Source: Fen-1364 sp049515135 (GTDB lineage: Bacteria; Spirochaetota; Spirochaetia; SZUA-6; Fen-1364). From it: DNA of 64,000 nt. Made by a program: the position numbers and the translations under genes. Below the pieces are notes generated by a model that worked only from the letters and a program-made list of their open reading frames with translations, ran no database searches and was not told the DNA's origin. How positions within the stretch are numbered: position 1 is the first letter of the stretch; each line of letters opens with the position of its first letter. Below are positions 16,535-25,233 of this stretch, piece after piece. The stretch lies in the NCBI GenBank assembly GCA_049515135.1, contig JBEKUJ010000006.1, positions 164,386 to 228,385 of the forward strand. The letters are read 5' to 3'.

Positions 16535-17926
16535 ATGAAAGAGGCTCGTCTCGAATTCCCCGACGGGTTCGTCTGGGGCACGGCTACATCCGCCTATCAG
16601 ATCGAGGGAGCGCGGAGTGAGGACGGCAAAGGGGAGTCCATCTGGGACAGGTTCGCCTCCACGCCGGGAAAGACCGCGGATGGTAGAGACGGGAGCGTTG
16701 CGTGCGATCACTATCATCGCTACGAGTCGGATCTCGATCTTATGAAGCAGCTGGGGCTGCGAAGCTATCGGTTTTCCATCTCGTGGCCCCGGATCTTTCC
16801 TGACGGCCGTGGAGCGGTCAACCCCAAGGGGCTTGCTTTCTACGACAGGCTGGTTGACGCCATGCTGGCGCGCGGCATCCGCCCGTTTGCGACCCTTTTC
16901 CACTGGGACCTTCCCCAGGCCCTGCAGGATGCCGGGGGCTGGACCAACAGGGCCACGGTACACGCGTTTGCCCACTACGTTGAAATCGTCGCCAAGAAGC
17001 TCGGAGACCGCGTGAAGGACTGGATGACCCACAACGAGCCCTGGGTCGTCGCGTACTGCGGTCACCTCTTCGGCGACCATGCTCCCGGGATGCGTGACCT
17101 GAAGACCGCCCTTGCGGTGGCTCACGGGATCCTCCTTTCTCACGGGAAGGCGGTCCCTGTGATACGGGCATGCTCCCCGGGCGCCCAGGTCGGCATTGTC
17201 CACAACCTCGAATGGGTGGAGCCGGCCTCCCAGTCGGAGGAGGACGTTGCCGCCGCCATGCGCCACGACGGAGCGTTCAACAGATGGTTCCTGGATCCGG
17301 TGTTTCGAGGACGGTACCCCGGCGACATGATGGCGTGGTTCGACAGCGCGCTGCCGGCAGTCCGGGACGGAGACTTTGAAGCCATATCGGTCCCCATCGA
17401 CTTCCTCGGCGTGAACTACTACACGCGCCGGATCATGGCGAATGACCCGGCGGGCCGGGGCACGCGGGGGCGCAGCGTTCTGGCGGCGCGGCAGGTCCAC
17501 TGGCCCTTTACGGCCAGGGCTGATTTCGAGGAATGGGAGATAGCGCCGGAAGGGTTGTACCGCACGCTGCTGCGGGTTGCACGCGACTACAAGCCGGCGT
17601 TCCTCTATGTGACGGAGAACGGCACATCCCTTGCGGACGCGCCCGGGCCGGACGGGGCGGTGCATGACTGCGCGCGCAAGCGCTATGTTGCAGAACACGC
17701 AGCCGCGGTACATCAAGCGATTGCAGACGGCGCGGATGTGCGGGGCTACTTCCTCTGGTCTTTCATGGACAACTTCGAGTGGGGCTTCGGCTTCACCAAG
17801 CGATTCGGGATCACACACGTGGATTATCAGACACAGAAACGGACCGTGAAGGACTCAGGACTGTGGTACGCGAAGGTTGTCAGGGAGAACGGCTTTCCTC
17901 TGGCTGACGCCTCTGCTCAGGGCTAA
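16535..17926 (+). CDS. GH1 family beta-glucosidase, 463 aa
   Basis: The second GH1 enzyme of the window. FVWGTATSAYQIEGA is at the N-terminus, acid/base Glu168 is in MTHNEPW, nucleophile Glu361 is in YVTENGTS, and FLWSFMDNFEWG lies near 408. Two ATGs compete: one at 16526 overlaps the permease stop, but AAGGA (16522-16526) sits 8 nt before the ATG at 16535, so the latter is favoured. As the last gene of the transporter operon it probably hydrolyses the imported beta-glycoside. It differs clearly from the copy at 6205-7575 and is not a recent duplicate. Its stop overlaps the convergent dioxygenase gene by 4 bp. Confidence 0.93.
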   Translation: MKEARLEFPDGFVWGTATSAYQIEGARSEDGKGESIWDRFASTPGKTADGRDGSVACDHYHRYESDLDLMKQLGLRSYRFSISWPRIFPDGRGAVNPKGLAFYDRLVDAMLARGIRPFATLFHWDLPQALQDAGGWTNRATVHAFAHYVEIVAKKLGDRVKDWMTHNEPWVVAYCGHLFGDHAPGMRDLKTALAVAHGILLSHGKAVPVIRACSPGAQVGIVHNLEWVEPASQSEEDVAAAMRHDGAFNRWFLDPVFRGRYPGDMMAWFDSALPAVRDGDFEAISVPIDFLGVNYYTRRIMANDPAGRGTRGRSVLAARQVHWPFTARADFEEWEIAPEGLYRTLLRVARDYKPAFLYVTENGTSLADAPGPDGAVHDCARKRYVAEHAAAVHQAIADGADVRGYFLWSFMDNFEWGFGFTKRFGITHVDYQTQKRTVKDSGLWYAKVVRENGFPLADASAQG

Positions 17927-18897
17927 GCAGGGGTTGGCAAAGCTGAGCTGCCCGGGCTGACGGGCGGGAGCGCTTTCTCCAGACCCGGGCGCAGCCGCTC
18001 GAGCCACGGGGGAAGGGAAAGCCGGGATCCCAGAGATTCCGCCGGCTCATCCCGCGCGAACCCTGGCGGATCCGTGGCCAGCTCGAACAGGATTCCGTTT
18101 GGCTCGTGAAAGTACACGGAGTGGAAGTACAGCCTGTCGATGACTGGAGTGGCCGGCCTGCCCGTGGCCATGATTGCCGCGCGAAGGTCACGCTGCTCAG
18201 CATCGTCCCGTGCGCGCCAGGCAATGTGATGAACCGCGCCCACCCCCATGCGTCCCGCACGTTCCGGCGGAGCATTCACTATCTCGGCAATGGAGCCACG
18301 ACCGCCTTCCGCGCCAGCTTCGGCGGAGAAAAACAGCCTGCCGTCTTTTTGACCTCCGGGGCGCAAGCCAAGCACAGAGCCAAGAAAGTCTGCAGTGATT
18401 TCCGCGTTCTCCACGCTGAGAGTGGCCGAATAGAAGCCTCGGATGGCGTCCTTCCCGGGGACCTGGGCTTCCCAGGCATCCGTGGATTGAGCGTCGCCCT
18501 TGTCCACCAGCTCCAGGGCAAGACCGTCGGGGTCGTGAAATGAAATCCGCGCGTCGTCAGCGCTTTCCTTCTGCCCCGTCAGCTCCACGTGGAACTGCTC
18601 CAGTCTCATGCGCCAGAAGCCAAGCGCCCCGCCGGGAACGGAAAACGCTATGCCTGTCACCTGTCCCGAACCTGCCCTTCCCCGAAGACCGGATGTTGTC
18701 CAGGGGAAAAAAGTCAGGATGGTCCCGGGCGAGCCCGTCCTGTCCCCGAAATAGAAATGATAGGTCTCGGGGTCATCATAGTTCACGGTCTTTTTGACCA
18801 GCCGGAGCCCCAGGACTCCGGCATAGAAGTCGATGGTCTTTTGCGGATCTCCAGCAATGGCGGTAATGTGGTGAATGCCGGCACTGGCGTTCTTCAT
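17923..18897 (-). CDS. Ring-cleaving dioxygenase-like glyoxalase/VOC protein (MhqO type), 324 aa
   Basis: Two VOC modules in tandem. The first begins IHHITAIAGDPQKTIDFYAG and the second has AVHHIAWRARDD, with the metal Glu in GILFELATDPPGF; His, His and Glu fit the metal triad. The MhqO/MhqA family is linked to quinone and electrophile detoxification. Cytoplasmic. A GAGGG sequence 8 nt before the ATG supports the start. The gene is convergent with and overlaps the GH1 gene by 4 bp. The exact substrate is unknown. Confidence 0.85.
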   Translation of the reverse strand: MKNASAGIHHITAIAGDPQKTIDFYAGVLGLRLVKKTVNYDDPETYHFYFGDRTGSPGTILTFFPWTTSGLRGRAGSGQVTGIAFSVPGGALGFWRMRLEQFHVELTGQKESADDARISFHDPDGLALELVDKGDAQSTDAWEAQVPGKDAIRGFYSATLSVENAEITADFLGSVLGLRPGGQKDGRLFFSAEAGAEGGRGSIAEIVNAPPERAGRMGVGAVHHIAWRARDDAEQRDLRAAIMATGRPATPVIDRLYFHSVYFHEPNGILFELATDPPGFARDEPAESLGSRLSLPPWLERLRPGLEKALPPVSPGSSALPTPA

Positions 18898-18968
18898 TTC
18901 CGGCCCTCGTGTAATTTACTAGAGAATCCGGCATAAGCGAAGTTTTCGCATGCTTGTTGGATGAGTGA

Positions 18969-18996
18969 TTGACGGAAAGGAGAAAATAGATATTAT
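18969..18996 (+). promoter_or_regulatory. Promoter of lipoprotein gene 19030
   Basis: TTGACG (18969-18974), a 16-bp spacer and TATTAT (18991-18996). The leader is about 27 nt and carries the strong ribosome binding site AAAAAGGAGG. Confidence 0.65.
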
Positions 18997-19029
18997 TGCG
19001 ACATTCAGAAGTCAAAAAGGAGGCATCTG

Positions 19030-19722
19030 ATGAAGTACTTGCTCCCGGTTCTCTTCGTATGTGTCTTAGTCCTTTCTTCCTGCTTCGGCATGCCGAGCAC
19101 TCCGGTCTACCAGTCGCATGCCCCCGAGGTCCGCGGCGAACGTGCCATCTCTTCGAACATCGAGCTGGCAAAGGAAGTCGATCTGGACAGCGCGATCCTG
19201 GGCGTGTTCTATTCCCATGAAACGTACGCGAGCGGCGACGTTCAGACCATCCTTTTTGCGCGCCGCGACAAGGGATTCGGAAACACCAAGCAGGGAACGA
19301 TGGATGACTATGACTTGAGCACAACCACTTCCATGAGCGTGGACCAGGCCAAAAAGTTTCTCGGGGCCATCGACAACTACCTGGCAATGGACGTGAAGTC
19401 ACTTTCCCCATCCAAGATGTACAACTTCGAATTGTACTCTGGCACGCTTGACATGAGCGCGGGGAACGAGAAGTACCGTCCTTTCCAGGACATCACTTTC
19501 GTTGTCGTGTGCTCGGTCACCAACACCAAGAAGATCTTCAAGACAGTGTTTCCCAGCACCGCGTACGACGCGTACGGCAGGCGTTATGTCACCTATCAGA
19601 CGTTCGAGCTGAAGCCGGAGCAGGTGGATAACCTGCGCAAGGCGGTGTCAGCCGCCCTGGACAAGTCCACGCCTGAGCCGATGCCCGCCCCTGCGGCCCC
19701 GTCCAGCAAATCCGGGACCTGA
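19030..19722 (+). CDS. Lipoprotein of unknown function, 230 aa
   Basis: Signal sequence MKYLLPVLFVCVLVL followed by the lipobox LSSC, so it is lipid-anchored near residue 18. The mature part has no family I recognise; it is mixed alpha/beta with a Pro/Ala-rich tail (PMPAPAAPSS). The ribosome binding site AAAAAGGAGG lies 8 nt before the ATG. It is monocistronic, with hairpins after its end. Some spirochaete lipoproteins look similar in organisation, but no role can be assigned. Confidence 0.75.
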   Translation: MKYLLPVLFVCVLVLSSCFGMPSTPVYQSHAPEVRGERAISSNIELAKEVDLDSAILGVFYSHETYASGDVQTILFARRDKGFGNTKQGTMDDYDLSTTTSMSVDQAKKFLGAIDNYLAMDVKSLSPSKMYNFELYSGTLDMSAGNEKYRPFQDITFVVVCSVTNTKKIFKTVFPSTAYDAYGRRYVTYQTFELKPEQVDNLRKAVSAALDKSTPEPMPAPAAPSSKSGT

Positions 19723-19738
19723 TTCGGTACAGTCGCGC

Positions 19739-19798
19739 TCCTGCATTCGCAGGACGGTGAATGACAGTCAGGCGGCCGGCCGTACCTCGGCTGGCCGC
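19739..19798. terminator. Hairpins between convergent genes (probable terminator region)
   Basis: Two stems lie here: TCCTGC-ATTC-GCAGGA (19739-19754) and GCGGCCGG paired with CTGGCCGC (19772-19779 with 19791-19798, one G-T pair). Neither has a long T tract. Position between the lipoprotein and the aldolase genes suggests termination for one or both. Confidence 0.4.
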
Positions 19799-19847
19799 TT
19801 GCGCATATGACAAAATGACGGAAATGGTGGGACGGCTGCCCGATGCG

Positions 19848-20870
<1,023 letters not shown>

Positions 20871-20900
20871 GTTCTTTTCCCCTTTGCCCACAATGTACTA

Positions 20901-21059
20901 CCGAACGCGGATGGGCTGCCAGCAGGATTTGGAGCGGGCCTGGACCTGGCGGTTTCGCGGCCCTTCCACGTTCAGCTGGGCGCGGACTTCCTGGGGAACA
21001 GAACGCAGGCGCTTTTCAGAGTGAATGCCGGGCTTGTGTATCGGTTGATGCAGAACTGA
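20901..21059 (+). pseudogene. 3' fragment of an outer-membrane beta-barrel gene
   Basis: The plus strand encodes about 52 residues in one frame ending at TGA 21057-21059. GLDLAVSRPFHVQLGADF and ALFRVNAGLVYRL show the alternating hydrophobic/polar pattern and Gly turns of barrel strands near a C-terminus. There is no start codon or upstream continuation; the frame runs into the 5' end of the divergent aldolase gene. It looks like the tail of a gene whose body has been replaced. Confidence 0.5.
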
Positions 21060-21143
21060 TCGCGGCCGGAGCGGAAAAAGCACGCTTCCTCATGCCTGGG
21101 CTGCCGGAGATTTCAGTACATTCGAAGCATCAAGGAGGTCCCC

Positions 21144-22139
21144 ATGGCCATCACCCACAAGAGGCTGGGCCGGCACGGAGTCCTGGTCAGCAACCTGTGC
21201 CTCGGCACCATGAACTTCGGAAACCAGACCCCTGAAAAGGACGCGTTCGCCATCATGGACCGCGCTCTGGAGCTGGGCATCAACTTCTTCGACACGGCGG
21301 ACGTCTATGGCTGGACCCCGCGCGGGCTCACAGAGGAGATCATCGGCCGGTGGTTTGCACGGGGCGGCGGCCGCAGGGAGGCGGTGGTCCTGGCAACCAA
21401 GGTGTTCAACCCCGCGGACCGGGAAGGAGAGAAGCCTGAGCCCAACCACAGCGGCCGAAACCTGTCCTCCGTAAAGATCCGCAGGCATTGCGAGGGAAGT
21501 CTGCGGCGGCTTCGAACCGAAACCGTAGACCTGTACCAGATGCACCACGTTGACAGGGAATGCCCCTGGGACGAGATCTGGCAAGCCATGGGATCGCTGG
21601 TGGCGCAAGGCAAGGTGAACTACGTCGGCTCCAGCAATTTCGCGGGCTGGGATATCGCCACCGCATGCCAGGAAGCCTCCCGCCGCGGCGCAATGGGACT
21701 GGTGAGCGAGCAGAGCATCTACCACTTGAACAATCGTATGGTGGAGCTGGAAGTCATCCCGGCATGCAGGCATTACGGAATGGGCCTGATCCCGTGGAGC
21801 CCGTTGGGCGGCGGACTCCTGGGGGGCGCGCTGGAAAAAGTGCAGGCCGGACGCCGGACAACCGAGGAGTTTCGAAAGAACCTGGAGAAGTCCCGTCCAA
21901 GGATAGAAGCCTATGAGAAGCTTTGCCGGGAGATCGGAGAAAAACCCGGCATCGTTGCGCTGGCCTGGCTCCTACGAAACCCGGCTGTCACTGCGCCGAT
22001 CGTCGGCCCCCGCACGGTGGACCAGCTCAACGAGGCAGTGCGCGCAACGGAGATCACGCTGGATCAGGCGGTGGTGGACAAGCTGGAGGCAATCTTCCCC
22101 GGCCCGGGAGGCGAGGCGCCAAAAGCATACGCCTGGTAG
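21144..22139 (+). CDS. Aldo/keto reductase, 331 aa
   Basis: (Beta/alpha)8 NADPH-dependent oxidoreductase of the YajO/AKR12-like type. The catalytic set is visible: Asp50 and Tyr55 in FFDTADVYGW, Lys in VVLATKVFN and His in YQMHHVD. The cofactor end shows VTAPIVGPRTVDQLNE. The ribosome binding site AAGGAGG is 7 nt before ATG 21144. It is convergent with a second, different aldo/keto reductase 15 bp away. Substrate unknown. Confidence 0.9.
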   Translation: MAITHKRLGRHGVLVSNLCLGTMNFGNQTPEKDAFAIMDRALELGINFFDTADVYGWTPRGLTEEIIGRWFARGGGRREAVVLATKVFNPADREGEKPEPNHSGRNLSSVKIRRHCEGSLRRLRTETVDLYQMHHVDRECPWDEIWQAMGSLVAQGKVNYVGSSNFAGWDIATACQEASRRGAMGLVSEQSIYHLNNRMVELEVIPACRHYGMGLIPWSPLGGGLLGGALEKVQAGRRTTEEFRKNLEKSRPRIEAYEKLCREIGEKPGIVALAWLLRNPAVTAPIVGPRTVDQLNEAVRATEITLDQAVVDKLEAIFPGPGGEAPKAYAW

Positions 22140-22154
22140 GACTTCCCCCCGCGC

Positions 22155-23132
22155 CTAGCGTTCCAGGATGCTGTTGATCTCCTTCATCTGAGCCTTGGCG
22201 AGCGGACCAAACTCAAGGGCCCCGGCGTTCTCCTTGACCTGGTCTACGGTCCTGAAGCCTGGAATGGGGAGCGTCTTCTCGCTTCTGGCCCACAGCCATG
22301 CAAGCGCTCCCTGTGACACGGTGCGCCCCTTGCTGGTGAGAATCTCGCGGATGGCGTCGCGCTTCTTCAGCCATTCGGGGCTGGGCTTGCCGTTCTTGAA
22401 GTATTTCATCCACTCAGGCGCCTTCTCGCTTCGGACGTCCTTGGCGCTCGGGCGCGTCTCCGCAGTGTACTTGCCGGTCAAGAGCCCCATGGCCAGCGGC
22501 CCTCGATTGAGCGCCGCGAGGTTGTGCTTCTCGCAAACCGCAATGACGGCTGGATTGTCGTCCAGGACATTCAGCTGGAGCTGGATGGCCGTGCATTTGG
22601 GCCCCTGGGCAAAGTACTCCGCCCTGTCAGCAAAGTCCGTGCTCCAGCCGTAGGCTCGGATCTTTCCCTCCTTGACCAGGGCTTCAAGGGTGTCCCGCAC
22701 GGGCCCGGCCTCGGCTACGGGATGGTCGTTCGCGTGGAACTGGTACAGGTCGATGTAGTCCGTTCCCAGACGCCGCAGCGACTCCTGGCACGCCTTCCGA
22801 ATGCCTTCGGGGGTAACGTCGGATCCCTTCACCTGTCTGGTGTTCTCATCGAACACCGCGTTGAACTTGGTGGCGATGACCACCTGCGGCCTCCGCTTCC
22901 CAAGCGCGCGTCCCAGCACCTGTTCGCTGTGTCCGGCACCGTACACGTTGGCCGTGTCAAAAAGCGTTATTCCCAGGTCGAGCGCGGCATGTATGGCGCG
23001 GATGGACTCCTCATCGTCCACGTCGCCCCAGCCCAGCGGCGTCTCGCCGTTCCAGAAGGGACCCCCAATTGCCCAGCAGCCCATGCCCAGGGCGCTGACC
23101 TCGACACCAGATCGTCCGAGCTTTCTCTTCAT
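22155..23132 (-). CDS. Aldo/keto reductase, 325 aa
   Basis: Same superfamily but a different subgroup from its neighbour: MKRKLGRSGVEVSALGMGCW at the N-terminus, LFDTANVYGAGHSEQVLG, Lys in VVIATKFNAV, His in YQFHANDHP and the C-terminal PIPGFRTVDQVKENAGAL. GGAG sits 8 nt before the ATG. It probably reduces an aldehyde or sugar-derived carbonyl. The two genes do not look like a recent duplication. Confidence 0.9.
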   Translation of the reverse strand: MKRKLGRSGVEVSALGMGCWAIGGPFWNGETPLGWGDVDDEESIRAIHAALDLGITLFDTANVYGAGHSEQVLGRALGKRRPQVVIATKFNAVFDENTRQVKGSDVTPEGIRKACQESLRRLGTDYIDLYQFHANDHPVAEAGPVRDTLEALVKEGKIRAYGWSTDFADRAEYFAQGPKCTAIQLQLNVLDDNPAVIAVCEKHNLAALNRGPLAMGLLTGKYTAETRPSAKDVRSEKAPEWMKYFKNGKPSPEWLKKRDAIREILTSKGRTVSQGALAWLWARSEKTLPIPGFRTVDQVKENAGALEFGPLAKAQMKEINSILER

Positions 23133-23531
23133 TATCCGTCTCCGTAAGGGGAAATATCGGATGAGAATGAGAAACGGTCAATGTCTCCTTGTTCCATTCC
23201 TGGGCGTGCCCCGCCCGAGGGGACGATCTTGAGACTGTGCATCTGTGCCCATTTTCGCAACGGCCTCAGCAATAACGGCCCTCGGGCGGGTCGCGTGCTC
23301 CGCTGCAAGTCCTCGGCGAACGGCCCCGCGAGGCGGTGAGGGCTGTTGTCGAATCCGCCGTTGCCCTGGCATCGCGCAGCGCCTTCGGGCTTTCCGCTTC
23401 GCCCGCATTCGATTTCGGTCGCACGTAGCCCGTGAATCTCTCCTGCTTCATATGGCTCGCGGGTATCCGCCCTTGAAACAGCGCATGTGACCGACGGAAG
23501 CGCAGCGACATATCATTCAGTTCCCGGATGA
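23133..23531. other. Gene-free stretch upstream of IS91-type remnant
   Basis: No convincing coding region. It holds the promoter side of the aldo/keto reductase gene and GC-rich short inverted sequences (for example GCCCCGCCCGAGGGG near 23207 and CCCTCGGGCGGG near 23278). These may belong to the left part of the decayed insertion sequence, but I could not define its end. Confidence 0.35.
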
Positions 23532-24124
23532 GTGCAGGAGATTCCGGCACCCGCCAGCCCATCGCGTCTCGCTTGTGCCCAGCGAGGGGCCAACACCCTC
23601 CAGCATGTATTCCGCGACCATTTCGGACGATTCGCGGCCGAGTACGATTCGCGCTACGCAAAGGAGCTCGGGAACTTCCGCAGGGAGCGGATTACCCGAG
23701 TGGCTACCCGTTCCCTCACCTGCGGCGACTGCCGCCAAGGCCTGGCGCGTATCCGCTGCTCGAACGCCGAATGCCGCCACGAGTACTTCCGTCCCTTTTC
23801 CTGCAAGGGCTTCTACCCCTTGGGCAGGGCTCTACGCCGCCTCTGTCCCTCCTGCAGCCAGAAGCGAACACTCCTGTTCGCGGAGTACCTCGATGAGCAG
23901 TTGCTGCTCACCTTTCCCCCATCGGCAGTTCGTCTTCACCCCTTGGTCGGGCCACTGCACCGACCTGCCCAAGGCTCTGAGGGTCTTCCTCCGCCATGAT
24001 CAGCGCCTGTTCGCCAAGCTCTCGCGACTCGTCTTCTCGCTGATCGCCGAGTTCTATTCCGCCGCGGCTGGCAAGCCCATCTCCACCGCCGCCGTCGTCG
24101 CCTATCAGCCCTTCGGCGACTCAG
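23532..24124 (+). mobile_element. IS91-family transposase remnant (frameshifted, truncated)
   Basis: The first frame (23532-23915) encodes the zinc-binding N-terminus: LTCGDCRQGLARIRC, PFSCKGFY and CPSCSQKRTLLFAEYLDEQ. A run of five C near 23909-23913 shifts the frame; the next frame reads HRQFVFT, LPKALRVFLRHDQRLFAKLS and KPISTAAVVAYQPFGD, matching the IS91 transposase. The match then stops, and the catalytic Tyr region is absent. Relative to the family as I recall it, two extra in-frame pieces of 24-27 nt occur (after GFY and after VFT). The element is dead and lies just beyond the end of rsgA. Confidence 0.75.
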
Positions 24125-24138
24125 GACTATCTCACAAA

Positions 24139-24171
24139 GCTGGCAGCCAACGAAAACGTCGAGGCGCCAGC
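24139..24171 (-). terminator. Weak hairpin after rsgA
   Basis: A 6-bp stem (GCTGGC/GCCAGC) with a 21-nt loop starts right after the rsgA stop codon; on the minus strand it is followed by TTTG only. It could be a weak terminator. Confidence 0.3.
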
Positions 24172-25233
24172 TCAGCGCTTCTTGTTGAACTTCTCGTAGT
24201 TCTTGAGCATTTTCCCGAAAGCCCTGTCTTTTTGCCTTTTCTCCAGGGACGTCATTTCATAGTGCTCGGACTCCCTCTGAAGTTTCAGGTAGCTTTCGTA
24301 TCTCTCGTGCGACAATTGACCTGTGACCGCCTTTGCCAGGACTGCGCAGCCCTTTTCCACGGTATGGGTGCAATCGGAGTACCGGCATTCGCCGGCAGCG
24401 GAGGCAATGTCCTGGTAGCTCTCCTCCAAGCCGGCGTCAAAAGCCATCATGCCGAGCTCTCTCATTCCTGGCGTGTCGACAAACAGAGCTCCGCTCTCCA
24501 GCACGATCAACTGGCGCCGCGTTGTGGTGTGGCGTCCCTTGCCGCTTTTCTCTCGTACATCGCCCACCGCCAGGCTGTCCGCGCCAAGAAGTCTGTTCAA
24601 AAGGGTGCTCTTTCCGACGCCAGAGGAACCAAGAAGGCAATATGTCACGCCCTTCTGAAGAGCATGTATGAACGTGTCATATCCAGCGCCCGTGACGCTG
24701 CTGATGGCTGTCACGTCTATACGGTGTTCTTTTTTCACCCCTGAGATCAGCGCGTCCAGGTGGGCGCTGTCCACGAGATCACACTTGGTCAGCAAAAGCC
24801 TGGCGGCAATTCCGCCGTCAGCGGCCATCACGGTGTATCGATCAAGGCGGTTCAGGTTGTAGTCAACATCGCAGGACTGTACGATATATGCGACGTCGAT
24901 GTTTGAGGCGATTGACTGATAGTCAGACTTGCCTCCCGCTGCCCTGCGGCGGAGCATCGTCTTTCGTGGAAGTACGTCGTGGACAACCGCATGCTCGTTG
25001 TTGTCCAGGTATTCCACCAGCACCCAGTCGCCAACGCACGGCATATCCTCCGGGATGTCAGCGCAGTACAGAAGCTTGCCAGTGGCCTCAGCGGGCATTA
25101 TGCCGGTGGGGCCGGCGATCGTGTAGCGGTCCCTGTCAACCGTGACGATCCGGGCGAGATGTGCCTCGTCGCTACCGAGCTCTTTCAGCTTGTCTTTGAA
25201 CCAGTCACGGTATCCGAGATCTTTCAGATTCAC
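24172..25233 (-). CDS. rsgA: Ribosome small-subunit-dependent GTPase RsgA, 353 aa
   Basis: Circularly permuted GTPase with the G motifs in the diagnostic order: G4 TKCD (149-152), G1 GSSGVGKS (202-209) and G3 DTPG (253-256). An OB-like N-terminal domain precedes them, and a zinc site (Cys283, Cys288, His290, Cys296) follows. The Lys-rich C-terminus (KNYEKFNKKR) is usual. RsgA helps late maturation of the 30S subunit. GTG 25233 overlaps the stop of the upstream glycosyltransferase gene as GTGA, so the two are coupled. Confidence 0.95.
   Translation of the reverse strand: MNLKDLGYRDWFKDKLKELGSDEAHLARIVTVDRDRYTIAGPTGIMPAEATGKLLYCADIPEDMPCVGDWVLVEYLDNNEHAVVHDVLPRKTMLRRRAAGGKSDYQSIASNIDVAYIVQSCDVDYNLNRLDRYTVMAADGGIAARLLLTKCDLVDSAHLDALISGVKKEHRIDVTAISSVTGAGYDTFIHALQKGVTYCLLGSSGVGKSTLLNRLLGADSLAVGDVREKSGKGRHTTTRRQLIVLESGALFVDTPGMRELGMMAFDAGLEESYQDIASAAGECRYSDCTHTVEKGCAVLAKAVTGQLSHERYESYLKLQRESEHYEMTSLEKRQKDRAFGKMLKNYEKFNKKR

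Noticed and set aside
16424..17818. Open frame of 464 codons on the minus strand
   Set aside because: It lies opposite the second GH1 gene, whose motifs are intact; the antisense translation has no recognisable fold.
21144..23132. Tail-to-tail aldo/keto reductases as a recent duplication
   Set aside because: Their active-site contexts and lengths differ and they belong to different subgroups.
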